Of a stretch of 64,000 nucleotides of DNA, positions 36,895 to 54,194 are shown in pieces. The notes under the pieces were generated by a model that was not told the DNA's origin, did no database searches, and saw only the letters and a list, made by a program, of their open reading frames with translations. Positions within the stretch are counted from its first letter, which is position 1. Every line of letters begins with the position of its first letter. Made by a program: the position numbers and the translations under genes. Source of the DNA: Leeuwenhoekiella polynyae (lineage in GTDB: Bacteria; Bacteroidota; Bacteroidia; Flavobacteriales; Flavobacteriaceae); the NCBI RefSeq assembly GCF_004104075.1, contig NZ_QOVK01000006.1, positions 1 through 64,000 of the forward strand, read 5' to 3'.

Positions 36895-38256
36895 ATGAAG
36901 AAAAGTACATTTTATATACTCTTTAATCTGATGGCGATTGGCATGGTATGCGCCCAAAACCCCATCATACAAACCAATTATACCGCAGATCCTGCGCCTA
37001 TGGCATATAACGGGAAAGTATACCTCTATACCTCCCACGATGAGGACGACTCCACCTGGTTTACGATGGATGACTGGCGCCTGTATACCACAGAGGATAT
37101 GGTCAACTGGACTGACCATGGTACGGTGTTGAGCTATAAAGACTTTGACTGGGCACAGCGCAACGCCTGGGCTCCGGTCACTACAGAGCGTGACGGTAAA
37201 TTCTACATGTATGTGCCCATCACAGACCGAAATGGTAAAAACGGGATTGGAGTTGCCGTAGCGGATAGTCCGTACGGACCGTTTGTAGACCCTTTAGGGA
37301 AACCCCTTATCCAGGAGCGTCAGGCTGATATTGATCCTGCAGTTTTTATTGATGATGATGGGCAGGCCTATTTGTTTTGGGGAAATCCCGTGTGTTATTA
37401 CGTGAAGTTGAAGGAGGATATGATTACAGTTGAGGGTGAGATACAACAAATACCCAATACAATCGAAGCCTTTGGCAAACGGGAAGGCGAACCTAACGAG
37501 CGCCGTCCTACAACTTACGAAGAAGGTCCCTGGGTGTATAAACGCGACGGATTGTACTACCTGATTTTCGCCGCAGGTCCATTACCCGAACACCTGGGCT
37601 ATTCCACCAGCAAAAATATCACGGGACCGTATACCTATCAGGGCAAAGTGATGCCCAGACAGGGAGGGGCATTTACAAATCATCCGGGAGTGATTGATTA
37701 TAAAGGAAAAACCTTCCTGTTTTATCACAACGCGGCACTTCCGGGCGGAAGTGGCTTTACACGTTCGGTGGCTGTTGAAGAGCTGAAATTTGATAAAAAC
37801 GGAAACATTCCGGAGCTTCAGATGACCGAAGGAATTACCAAAAGTTTACAGGTCTTGAATCCGTTTTTAAAAAATGAAGCCGAGACCATCGCCTGGTCTG
37901 AAGGACTTAAGGCACACGAAAATGAAACTGTAGGTGTTTTTGTGACGGCTTTGAAAAATGATGCGTACAGTAAAGTACGCGATGTTGATTTTAGAAAAGA
38001 GGGTGCCACTCGTTTTACAGCTCGAGTGGGCACTACTCACAACAGCGATGTGAGTATGGAAGTTCATCTGGATCGCAAAGACGGGCCACTTGTAACTTCT
38101 TTTAAAGTACCGATGACCGGAGGGGATGACCGCTGGGCTTTGGTTTCTCAGGAGATCGAAAAGGTGACCGGCGTGCACGACCTCTATTTTGTATTCAAAG
38201 GAAAAGCGGCAACTAAAATTCTGTTTTTTGATTACTGGATGTTTTCAGAAAACTAA
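36895..38256 (+). CDS. GH43 enzyme with C-terminal CBM6 (arabinoxylan type)
   Basis: 453 residues: signal peptide ending VCAQ (21), GH43 propeller at about 22-315, CBM6-like beta-sandwich at about 328-453. Visible catalytic residues are base Asp32 (YTADPAP), pKa modulator Asp147 (DIDPAV) and acid Glu210 (EEGPW). The catalytic-plus-CBM6 arrangement is common in arabinoxylan arabinofuranohydrolases. The subfamily is not assigned here. It is a close relative of the protein at 52674-54065, including the NPIIQT start and an ETIAWSEG motif at the start of the CBM. Start and stop codons almost touch the neighbouring genes. Confidence 0.92.
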   Translation: MKKSTFYILFNLMAIGMVCAQNPIIQTNYTADPAPMAYNGKVYLYTSHDEDDSTWFTMDDWRLYTTEDMVNWTDHGTVLSYKDFDWAQRNAWAPVTTERDGKFYMYVPITDRNGKNGIGVAVADSPYGPFVDPLGKPLIQERQADIDPAVFIDDDGQAYLFWGNPVCYYVKLKEDMITVEGEIQQIPNTIEAFGKREGEPNERRPTTYEEGPWVYKRDGLYYLIFAAGPLPEHLGYSTSKNITGPYTYQGKVMPRQGGAFTNHPGVIDYKGKTFLFYHNAALPGGSGFTRSVAVEELKFDKNGNIPELQMTEGITKSLQVLNPFLKNEAETIAWSEGLKAHENETVGVFVTALKNDAYSKVRDVDFRKEGATRFTARVGTTHNSDVSMEVHLDRKDGPLVTSFKVPMTGGDDRWALVSQEIEKVTGVHDLYFVFKGKAATKILFFDYWMFSEN

Positions 38257-40713
38257 ATGAAGTCTAAAATGATGAGCATAAAAAGTACATTCATACTGAT
38301 TTTTCTGGGTATTTCGGCGTATGCCCAACAACCTGATATGAGCTTGCGCTACGATGAACCTGCAAAACTTTGGGTTGAAGCGCTTCCGGTGGGTAATGGT
38401 CGTTTGGGAGCTATGGTCTATGGCGATCCCGACCACGAGACCATTCAATTAAATGAAAATACCCTATGGGCCGGGCAACCCTATCGCAACGATAATCCAC
38501 AGGCTAAAGAGGCATTGCCTCAGGTACGTCAGCTGATTTTTGACGGTAAATACGCTGAAGCTCAGGATTTGGTCAACCAAAAATTTTTTAGCGGTAAAAG
38601 CGGAATGCCTTATCAGACTTTGGGTAAACTGCATCTTGATTTCAAGAATGTCGGTTCGGTTACAGGCTATTCCAGAACCCTTGATCTGGAAACTGCTGTG
38701 GCAACCACGAGCTGGTCCCGCGACGGTGCGGATTATAAAATGGAAGTATTTTCCTCATTTCCCGATCAGGTAATTGTGATTCAACTTTCAGCAAGCAAAG
38801 CCGGAGCCCTCAATTTTTCGGCTTCATTGAGCAGACAGGAAGGTGCAACTTCTTTTGTGGATGCCGAAAACATTTTGCATTTAGAGGGTACGGGCAGTGA
38901 CCACGAGGGCATTGAAGGTGCCATAAAGTTTGAAGCTCAGGTAAAAGCAAAAACCACCGGTGGAAGCCTTTTGCAAAGCGAAAAAAAACTGGAAGTTTCT
39001 CAAGCAGACTCCGCCACCTTGTACATCTCGATGGCTACCAATTTTAAAAGCTATAACGATATCGGGGGCGATGCCAATGCTAAAGCGATGGCTTTTTTAG
39101 AATCGGCTGCTCAAAAAAGCTATACCTATTTAAAAGAGGCACACCTTAAAGACTATCAAAACTATTTCAATCGGGTTCAGTTTAAGCTGGGTGAGGCAAA
39201 GCCAAATAGCGCTACTACCGATGAACGCGTAGCCCATTTTAAAGATGGAAATGACTTGGCGCTGGTGCCGTTGTATTTTCAGTTTGGGCGGTATTTGTTG
39301 ATTTCGTCTTCACGACCCGGTGGCCAGCCCGCAAATTTACAGGGGATTTGGGCCAATGATCTAAAACCAGTTTGGGACAGCAAATACACCATAAACATCA
39401 ACACCGAGATGAATTACTGGCCTTCAGAAAGTACCAATCTTTCTGAATTACACGAGCCTTTGATTCAAATGATCCGCGAACTTTCAGAAACCGGGCAGGA
39501 AACCGCCCGGGAAATGTACGGAGCTTCAGGCTGGGTTGCCCATCACAATACCGATATCTGGCGCATTACTGGTCCGGTAGATGCTGCTTTTTGGGGAATG
39601 TGGCCAATGGGCGGTGCCTGGCTTTCGCAGCATTTATTTGACAAATATGAATATACCGGCGATACGCAGTTTCTGGATTCGGTGTATCCCATACTTGAAG
39701 GTTCTGCACGCTTTCTGCAGGATTTTTTAGTAGAAGAACCGGAGCACGGTTGGTTGGTAATTGCACCTTCCATTTCGCCCGAAAACGCACCCTACAGCGA
39801 TCATCCGGAGTCGGTAACGGCTGGCGCCACGATGGATAACCAGTTGGTTTTTGATGTGTTTACTAAAACCCTTCGGGCTTCAAAAATTTTGAATAAAAAA
39901 AGCGATCTTTTAGATGAGATTGAAGCCAGTCTTCAGCGTTTACCTCCGATGCAAATCGGGAAATGGGGGCAGTTGCAGGAGTGGATGTACGATTGGGATA
40001 ACCCAAAAGACAACCACCGCCATGTATCGCATTTATACGGATTGTACCCTTCCAATCAGATTTCGCCTTATCGTACTCCGCAGCTTTTTGAGGCTGCAAA
40101 AACATCTCTGGTGGCTCGGGGCGATGAATCAACCGGCTGGTCTATGGGTTGGAAAGTCAATCTTTGGGCACGTTTGCTAGACGGCAATCACGCGTATAAA
40201 CTCATTCAGGATCAACTTACGCCGTCTATTCAGCCTGATGGAAAACAAAAAGGAGGAACCTATTCCAATCTGTTTGATGCACACCCGCCGTTTCAGATTG
40301 ACGGGAATTTTGGCTGTACCGCCGGGATTGCCGAAATGCTTATGCAAAGTCATGATGGTGCCATTCATATCCTACCGGCTTTACCCGATGCCTGGAAAAC
40401 AGGTTCCATTACAGGTCTTAAAGCCCGTGGTGGTTTTGAGGTTAATCTGGAGTGGGAGGCGAATAAAGCCAAAACACTAGAAATTACATCAGCATTAGGA
40501 GGTGTTTGCCGGGTTCGCTCCTACCAGCCGCTTCAAGGTGAAGGTTTGATAGAATCTAAAAAAGCAGCAGAAACCGGTTTTTTCCAAACTCCGAATCCCA
40601 AAGAACCGCTTATTACTAATCCCACAGCATCAACACCCGACCTCATAACGGTTTTTGAATACGAGTTACAAACAGAACCTGGAGAAACTTACATTTTAAC
40701 GCCAAAGAACTAG
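38257..40713 (+). CDS. GH95 alpha-L-fucosidase/alpha-L-galactosidase-type enzyme
   Basis: 818 residues with a signal peptide (cleavage near YAQ, about 23). The start at 38257 follows directly on the previous stop; in-frame ATGs at residues 5 and 6 are also possible. GH95 marks are LPVGNGRLGAMVYG and NENTLWAGQP at the N terminus, SRPGGQPANLQGIWA, NINTEMNYWPSE carrying the conserved Asn pair, and FQIDGNFGCTAG with the catalytic-base Asp. The family acts on alpha-1,2-linked L-fucose, or on L-galactose in complex glucuronoarabinoxylans (shown for a Bacteroides ovatus xylan-locus member). Given the surrounding xylan genes, L-galactose or a galactosyl decoration is the likely target, but fucose is not excluded. 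Confidence 0.93.
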   Translation: MKSKMMSIKSTFILIFLGISAYAQQPDMSLRYDEPAKLWVEALPVGNGRLGAMVYGDPDHETIQLNENTLWAGQPYRNDNPQAKEALPQVRQLIFDGKYAEAQDLVNQKFFSGKSGMPYQTLGKLHLDFKNVGSVTGYSRTLDLETAVATTSWSRDGADYKMEVFSSFPDQVIVIQLSASKAGALNFSASLSRQEGATSFVDAENILHLEGTGSDHEGIEGAIKFEAQVKAKTTGGSLLQSEKKLEVSQADSATLYISMATNFKSYNDIGGDANAKAMAFLESAAQKSYTYLKEAHLKDYQNYFNRVQFKLGEAKPNSATTDERVAHFKDGNDLALVPLYFQFGRYLLISSSRPGGQPANLQGIWANDLKPVWDSKYTININTEMNYWPSESTNLSELHEPLIQMIRELSETGQETAREMYGASGWVAHHNTDIWRITGPVDAAFWGMWPMGGAWLSQHLFDKYEYTGDTQFLDSVYPILEGSARFLQDFLVEEPEHGWLVIAPSISPENAPYSDHPESVTAGATMDNQLVFDVFTKTLRASKILNKKSDLLDEIEASLQRLPPMQIGKWGQLQEWMYDWDNPKDNHRHVSHLYGLYPSNQISPYRTPQLFEAAKTSLVARGDESTGWSMGWKVNLWARLLDGNHAYKLIQDQLTPSIQPDGKQKGGTYSNLFDAHPPFQIDGNFGCTAGIAEMLMQSHDGAIHILPALPDAWKTGSITGLKARGGFEVNLEWEANKAKTLEITSALGGVCRVRSYQPLQGEGLIESKKAAETGFFQTPNPKEPLITNPTASTPDLITVFEYELQTEPGETYILTPKN

Positions 40714-40720
40714 AACAACG

Positions 40721-43132
40721 ATGAATCCTATTCAGGGAAATACATTAAATCTTTTTAAAACAGTGCTTTGTTTGGTGCTGTTTTGCACCGGTGCAGCAAG
40801 TTTTGCACAAAGCAAACTCTATAAGAATACATTTGATCTGGATGAGGTGACCCTTTTAGAAGGTCCATTTCAGAAGGGTCGGGATTTGAATATTGAGGTG
40901 TTGCTGCAGTACGATGTTGACCGATTGCTGGCGCCTTACCGTATTGAGGCCGGTCTGGAACCTATCTCAGATCCGTATGCAAACTGGGCAGGGCTAGACG
41001 GTCACGTAGGTGGGCATTACCTCTCTGCAATGGCCATGAATTACGCCGCAACTGGTAGTACCGAATGTAAAAAGCGAATGGATTATATGATAGCCCAACT
41101 TGACACCATTCAACAGGCAAACGCTGTCAACAATCCGTCCTGGGGTGTTGGCTATTTAGGTGGAATGCCCAATAGCGAAAAGGTTTGGTCAACTCTCAAA
41201 GATGGGGATTTATCAGCATACAAACAGTCCTGGGCGCCCTGGTATAATATTCATAAAATGTATGCGGGTTTGCGTGATGCCTGGTTGTATGCAGATGATG
41301 AGCGTGCCAAAAGCCTTTTTCTGAAGTATTGCGATTGGGGAATGGCCATCACGGCAGATCTTGATGCAGCGAAGATGGAAGAAATGCTGGATGTGGAACA
41401 CGGCGGAATGAACGAAATCTATGCCGATGCCTATCAAATAAGTGGTGAACCTAAATATCTGGAAGTCGCAAAACGGTTTTCGCATAAAAGACTACTCAAT
41501 CCACTTGCTGAGGGCAACGATATTTTAAATAATATGCACGCCAATACCCAGATTGCCAAATTTGTAGGTTTTGCACGCATAGCGGAATTAGCAAATACCG
41601 AAAAATACAAGGATGCTAGTCAATTTTTTTGGAAAACGGTAGTTGAAAACAGAAGCCTTGCATTTGGCGGAAACAGCCGTAGGGAGCATTTTCCCAGTAA
41701 AGCTTCGAGTATAGATTATGTAAACGTGATTGACGGGCCAGAAACCTGTAACTCCTACAATATGCTCAAATTGACCGAAGATTTATTCCGTATAAATCCA
41801 CAGGCAAAGTATGCTGAGTTTTACGAGCGCACGCTTTTTAATCACATCAGATCTTCCCAACACCCAGAGCACGGCGGTTATGTGTATTTTACATCAACAC
41901 GACCCAGGCACTACCGCGTGTATTCAGCTCCCAATGAGGCGATGTGGTGCTGCGTGGGCACCGGGATGGAAAACCACGGCAAATACAACCAGTTTATTTA
42001 TACGCATAGCGAAAATGCCCTGTATGTAAATCTTTTTGTGGCTTCAGAAGTAAACTGGAGCGAAAAAGGAATACGCTTAAAGCAAACCACAGGCTTTCCG
42101 GAAGAAGAACAAACCCGCCTTGAAATCATAAAAGGTAATGCCGCTTTTAACCTGAACCTGCGATACCCTTCCTGGGCCAAAGCAGATGGTTTTAGCATTA
42201 CGGTAAATGGAAAACCGGTTGAGGTAAATGTCGAAAAAGGTTCTTACGTGACACTCAGCCGGAATTGGAAAAAAGGCGATGTCATTTTGGTACAATTTCC
42301 TATGGAAAATACTACCGTAGCAATGCCCAACGTACCCGAATATCAGGCTTTTATGCACGGCCCAATCTTGCTGGGTGCTAAAACGGGAACTCAGGATTTA
42401 AACGGACTTATTGCCGGAGATGGCCGCTGGGGACAGTATCCTTCCGGGAAATTCCTTCCGGTAGATCAGGCTCCTATTCTTATAACCGAAAAGCTTTCCG
42501 ATCTGGCAAATCAATTAGAGCCGGTTGCTAACAAACCCTTGCATTTTACTTTAGATACCAAAGTTTTGAACAGCGACAAAAATTTGGAATTAGAGCCTTT
42601 TGCCAACATTCACGATGCACGGTATATGACGTATTGGCTTTCGCTCACGCCCGAAGGTTACACCAGTTATACCGATTCATTAGCGGCTTTGGAAAAGCGA
42701 AAAATCAAAATCGAAAATCGTACCCTCGACTATGTGGCTACCGGAGAACAACAGCCCGAAACCGATCATAATATGCAGGAAGAAAAATCCAGAAGGGGCA
42801 ATGCCAATGAAGATTTCTTTAGGGAAGCTCCTGCTGATGGTTATTTCAGTTATGAATTTGCAACAAATTCTCAAACCGATCTTAGCCTGCTGGTTCGGTA
42901 TTGGGGAGCAGAATGGGGCGGCCGCAAGTTTGACATTTATATCGATGATCAAAAATTGGTTACCGAAGACAACACCAAACGCTGGGAACAATCTCTGTTT
43001 AAGGACGTAGTCTATGAAATTCCCAATGAACTGGTTAAAGGTAAAAAACAGATACGCGTGAAATTTCAGGCGTTACCATACAACACAGCCGGAGCAGTAT
43101 ACAACATACGACTCCTGCGTTCTGAAAAATGA
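40721..43132 (+). CDS. GH127/GH146-type beta-L-arabinofuranosidase
   Basis: 803 residues with a signal peptide (cleavage near SFAQ, 30). The (alpha/alpha)6 domain has LDGHVGGHYLSAMAM, WAPWYNIHKMYAGLRDAW and EHGGMNEIYADAY. Zinc-site and catalytic residues of the GH127/146 type are present: Glu341 and Cys343 (ETCNSYN) and Cys410-Cys411 (WCCVGTG). The long C-terminal part fits the DUF4986-type extension seen in GH146 rather than compact GH127 enzymes. It would release beta-L-arabinofuranose, an unusual linkage in this otherwise alpha-arabinose-oriented locus. It starts 7 bases after the GH95 stop. Confidence 0.88.
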   Translation: MNPIQGNTLNLFKTVLCLVLFCTGAASFAQSKLYKNTFDLDEVTLLEGPFQKGRDLNIEVLLQYDVDRLLAPYRIEAGLEPISDPYANWAGLDGHVGGHYLSAMAMNYAATGSTECKKRMDYMIAQLDTIQQANAVNNPSWGVGYLGGMPNSEKVWSTLKDGDLSAYKQSWAPWYNIHKMYAGLRDAWLYADDERAKSLFLKYCDWGMAITADLDAAKMEEMLDVEHGGMNEIYADAYQISGEPKYLEVAKRFSHKRLLNPLAEGNDILNNMHANTQIAKFVGFARIAELANTEKYKDASQFFWKTVVENRSLAFGGNSRREHFPSKASSIDYVNVIDGPETCNSYNMLKLTEDLFRINPQAKYAEFYERTLFNHIRSSQHPEHGGYVYFTSTRPRHYRVYSAPNEAMWCCVGTGMENHGKYNQFIYTHSENALYVNLFVASEVNWSEKGIRLKQTTGFPEEEQTRLEIIKGNAAFNLNLRYPSWAKADGFSITVNGKPVEVNVEKGSYVTLSRNWKKGDVILVQFPMENTTVAMPNVPEYQAFMHGPILLGAKTGTQDLNGLIAGDGRWGQYPSGKFLPVDQAPILITEKLSDLANQLEPVANKPLHFTLDTKVLNSDKNLELEPFANIHDARYMTYWLSLTPEGYTSYTDSLAALEKRKIKIENRTLDYVATGEQQPETDHNMQEEKSRRGNANEDFFREAPADGYFSYEFATNSQTDLSLLVRYWGAEWGGRKFDIYIDDQKLVTEDNTKRWEQSLFKDVVYEIPNELVKGKKQIRVKFQALPYNTAGAVYNIRLLRSEK

Positions 43133-43147
43133 TAAATAGTGATTAAA

Positions 43148-46854
<3,707 letters not shown>

Positions 46855-46859
46855 TAACT

Positions 46860-50695
<3,836 letters not shown>

Positions 50696-50703
50696 AAGTT
50701 AGA

Positions 50704-52650
50704 ATGAAAATAAAAACCGGATATACTAAACATGTATTCTCCCTTTTAATGCTGTGCATTTTGAGCGGGTTTGCCTATGCACAGGAGGCTGAAGTGACTT
50801 CTCCCAATGCGAAGGTTGAAGTGTCATTGCTTAACACGCAGGAGGGTGAGCAGGGTAGCTGGTATTTAAAAGTTTTTTACAATAATGAAGGTGAAAGGGT
50901 GGAAGTCATTCCACAAATAGACCTGGGTTTGGTACTTGATGATCAGGATTTTTCAGAAACGCTCAGGTTTATCAAAGTTGCAAAACCCCGATCGATTCAC
51001 GAGCAGTACACTATGGTTCACGGAAAGTCTCATAAACGGGAGAATGAAGCAAATGAAGTACGGGTTCAGTTTAAAAACGAAAAGTCAACCAGGCTGAATC
51101 TTATATTGAGAGCTTATAATGACGGGCTCGCTTTTAGCTATGAATTGCCCGAAAAATTTAAGGAACAGGTCGTGCTTGAAGAAAAAACGGCTTACACCAT
51201 TCCAGACAGTACGGTGCGCTGGCTCCAAAAGTTCAATCCGGCTAACGAGGGCTATTATCGAAAGTCGAATTACGCAGAAGTGCAAAGCGACTGGGCGTAT
51301 CCTGCTTTGTTTCATACCCCAGACACTACAGCATGGTTTTTGATACACGAAGCCAATTTGATGCGAACCTATGCCGGAACCAAATTGAAAAACACAGACG
51401 ATGCCCACAAGTATAAATTGGTATTTCCTGATGATTGGAACGGCCGCGGCAAGGGAGAGCGACTACCAACGATTAACGGGCCATGGCAATCACCGTGGCG
51501 GGTTATTATGGTGGGGGAGCTTGAGGACATTGTATCTTCAACGCTGGTTGAAGACGTATCAGAACCCAGTGTCATTGATAACACTGACTGGATCAAACCG
51601 GGGCTTGTATCCTGGAATTACTGGTCAAACAATCACGGGACCAAAGATTATCAGGTAGTTACCCGCTTTGCAGATCTGGCCGCAACTATGGGCTGGCGGT
51701 ATACGCTTTTGGATTGGGAATGGGATGCGATGGGCAACGGAGGCGACCTGGAAGATGCGCTTGAATATATTCACGACATTGGAGTAACGCCATTAATTTG
51801 GTACAACTCCGGGGGAGATCACAACTGGGTTGGAGCCACACCTAAAGACCGTATGCTTACCCATGAAAACCGGGTTGCAGAATTTAAAAAGCTCAACAAA
51901 CTGGGTATTGCTGGCGTCAAGGTTGATTTTTTTGAAAGTGAAAAACAGGATATGATCAACTACTATTTGGATATTATTAAAGACGCCGCTGAGTATAACA
52001 TTATGGTCTATTTTCACGGTTCTTTGGTTCCCAGAGGTTGGGCCAGAACGTACCCCAATGTGATGACCTACGAGTCGGTACGTGGCGCTGAGTGGTATAA
52101 CAATGTGCCCGATTTTACTTTTGAAGCTCCGGTACACAACACCATTCTTCCCTTTACCCGCAATGTGGTGGGCTCTATGGATTATACACCGGTGACTTTT
52201 ACCAATTCTCAGCACCCACATCTTACTTCCTACGGTCACGAGTTGGCATTGGGTATTGTATTTGAATCTGGATTACAGCATTTGGCAGACCGCCCCGATG
52301 GCTATTTGGAGCTTCCAGACGCAGCAAAAGTTTTACTCAGAAATCTTCCTGCGAGTTGGGATGAGATCAAATTGCTTTCCGGTTATCCCGGAAAAGAAGT
52401 AGTTATCGCCAGAAGGTCTCAGGACAATTGGTATCTGGGAGGTATCAATGCTGAAGATCGGGAGAAACGTCAACAGCTTTCGTTTTCGTTTTTACCAAAA
52501 AACAACAAATACAGATTAACCTTAATTACAGATAGCGAACACGATAAGAAATTAAAAACGGAGCATCGGGTCGTGGATGCTTTCGAAGAACTAAATATCA
52601 GGATGTTGCGTCGGGGTGGGTTTTCAGCATTTCTCGAAAAAATAGATTAA
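50704..52650 (+). CDS. GH97 glycosidase, retaining (second copy)
   Basis: 648 residues from ATG 50704, 8 bases after the previous stop. An in-frame ATG at 50650 overlaps the upstream gene and was not used. Signal peptide with cleavage near AYAQ, N-terminal beta-sandwich, TIM barrel (YTLLDWEWDAMGNGGD) and C-terminal beta domain. GVKVDFFESEKQ gives Asp408 as the likely nucleophile, and YESVRGAEWYNN carries the acid/base region. Like the first GH97 it is of the retaining type, so alpha-galactosidase rather than SusB-like alpha-glucosidase. The two are diverged, and each is followed by a GH43-CBM6 gene. Confidence 0.92.
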   Translation: MKIKTGYTKHVFSLLMLCILSGFAYAQEAEVTSPNAKVEVSLLNTQEGEQGSWYLKVFYNNEGERVEVIPQIDLGLVLDDQDFSETLRFIKVAKPRSIHEQYTMVHGKSHKRENEANEVRVQFKNEKSTRLNLILRAYNDGLAFSYELPEKFKEQVVLEEKTAYTIPDSTVRWLQKFNPANEGYYRKSNYAEVQSDWAYPALFHTPDTTAWFLIHEANLMRTYAGTKLKNTDDAHKYKLVFPDDWNGRGKGERLPTINGPWQSPWRVIMVGELEDIVSSTLVEDVSEPSVIDNTDWIKPGLVSWNYWSNNHGTKDYQVVTRFADLAATMGWRYTLLDWEWDAMGNGGDLEDALEYIHDIGVTPLIWYNSGGDHNWVGATPKDRMLTHENRVAEFKKLNKLGIAGVKVDFFESEKQDMINYYLDIIKDAAEYNIMVYFHGSLVPRGWARTYPNVMTYESVRGAEWYNNVPDFTFEAPVHNTILPFTRNVVGSMDYTPVTFTNSQHPHLTSYGHELALGIVFESGLQHLADRPDGYLELPDAAKVLLRNLPASWDEIKLLSGYPGKEVVIARRSQDNWYLGGINAEDREKRQQLSFSFLPKNNKYRLTLITDSEHDKKLKTEHRVVDAFEELNIRMLRRGGFSAFLEKID

Positions 52651-52673
52651 AGCAGCATTTAATTCAGAATACT

Positions 52674-54065
52674 ATGAAAGAAATTAGAACAAAACATATG
52701 GGTTTTACCGCTCAGCTCTTCCTGTTTTTAGCAGTATTTAGCTACGAAGTCCGGGCGCAAAATCCCATTATACAAACCTATTATACGGCAGATCCGGCGC
52801 CTATGGTTTATGGCGATAGGGTGTATATGTACACCACCCATGATCAGGATACGGCCAGTACTTTTTTTAGGATGTACGACTGGCGCGCCTATTCTACAGA
52901 TGATATGGTAAACTGGACCGACCACGGAAAAATATTTTCTTTGGATGATATTTCTTGGGGAAACGACCGTGCCTGGGCCGCTCAAACTGTTGCTCGCAAC
53001 GATAAATTCTACCTGTATTTCTGCGCGCTTAATGAGCAAAAAAATAAAATGTCTGTAGGTGTTGCGGTTTCAGACAAACCAGAAGGACCTTTCAAAGATG
53101 CTTTAGGTACATCGCTGGTAGATGCCGATTGGGGAGACATTGACCCTACGGTTTTAATTGATGATGATGGAGATGCTTATATGTATTGGGGAAATCCAAA
53201 ACTTCATTATGTAAAGCTCAATGAGGATATGATTTCTTATGATAAAGAAGTTGGTGTGGTAGAAGTTGCGGTAACACCCGAAGCTTTTGGTCCCGGAGGA
53301 AAACGTAATCCAGAACGAGGAGGTTATGTGGAAGGCCCGTGGTTGCACAAGCGCAAGGATTTGTATTACTTATTGTATCCGGCTGGGGGCATTCCCGAGC
53401 ATTTGGCCTATTCCACCAGTAAAAGTCCTGTCGGTCCCTGGAAGTATCAGGACACGATTATGCCGGTCATTCAGGAAGGAGGGGCTTTTACCAATCATCC
53501 GGGACTTGTCGAGTTTAAGGGGCAACCTTATTTATTTTACCACAATGGAGATTTGCCGGGCGGACAGGGCTTCAGAAGATCAGTCTGTGCTGTGGATTTT
53601 GAATTTAATGCCGATGGAAGCATTCCGTTAATGGAACACAGCCGTGAAGGAATCACGAAAGCAGTTAAGAACCTAAATCCGTATCAGCGTGTTGAAGCCG
53701 AAACCATCGCCTGGTCAGAAGGTGCGAAAACCGATCAAAATGATGAGGTGGGAGTCTTTGTAAACCAGATTCACGATGGGGATTATATCAAAGTACGAGC
53801 GGTAGATTTTGGAGAAAAATCTCCAAAGAAATTTTTTGCTCATCTGGCAGGCGGCGTTGCAGGATCAACTATTGAAATTCGACTTGATGGGGTAGACCAG
53901 CAGTTAATAGGTACGTTGGTTGTTCCTGCTTCCGGGAATCGCGAGGTGTACAAAGAAATTTCAACGAAGATAGACGGAGCAAAAGGTGTACACGATCTCT
54001 ATTTGGTATTCAAAGGAACGGCTAAAGAAGAATTATTCAACTTTGATTCGTGGTATTTCAAATAA
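52674..54065 (+). CDS. GH43 enzyme with C-terminal CBM6 (paralogue of 36895-38256)
   Basis: 463 residues: signal peptide with cleavage near VRAQ (29), GH43 propeller with base Asp40 (YTADPAP), Asp157 (GDIDPT) and acid Glu220 (VEGPW), then a CBM6-like domain from about 335, opening with ETIAWSEG. The whole architecture and many motifs are shared with the GH43 at 36895-38256. Arabinofuranosidase on arabinoxylan is the likely role. A 129-base gap follows, the largest inside the operon. Confidence 0.92.
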   Translation: MKEIRTKHMGFTAQLFLFLAVFSYEVRAQNPIIQTYYTADPAPMVYGDRVYMYTTHDQDTASTFFRMYDWRAYSTDDMVNWTDHGKIFSLDDISWGNDRAWAAQTVARNDKFYLYFCALNEQKNKMSVGVAVSDKPEGPFKDALGTSLVDADWGDIDPTVLIDDDGDAYMYWGNPKLHYVKLNEDMISYDKEVGVVEVAVTPEAFGPGGKRNPERGGYVEGPWLHKRKDLYYLLYPAGGIPEHLAYSTSKSPVGPWKYQDTIMPVIQEGGAFTNHPGLVEFKGQPYLFYHNGDLPGGQGFRRSVCAVDFEFNADGSIPLMEHSREGITKAVKNLNPYQRVEAETIAWSEGAKTDQNDEVGVFVNQIHDGDYIKVRAVDFGEKSPKKFFAHLAGGVAGSTIEIRLDGVDQQLIGTLVVPASGNREVYKEISTKIDGAKGVHDLYLVFKGTAKEELFNFDSWYFK

Positions 54066-54194
54066 ATCAGTTGATGCGTGTATTGAATTCAGTTGTACTG
54101 ATTTTTCGAAAAAAATGATTGCTATCTAAATTCAGAGCAAACGCATTAACGAGTAATAAATCAACATAAAAACTAAATAATAGCTCTATTAAAC

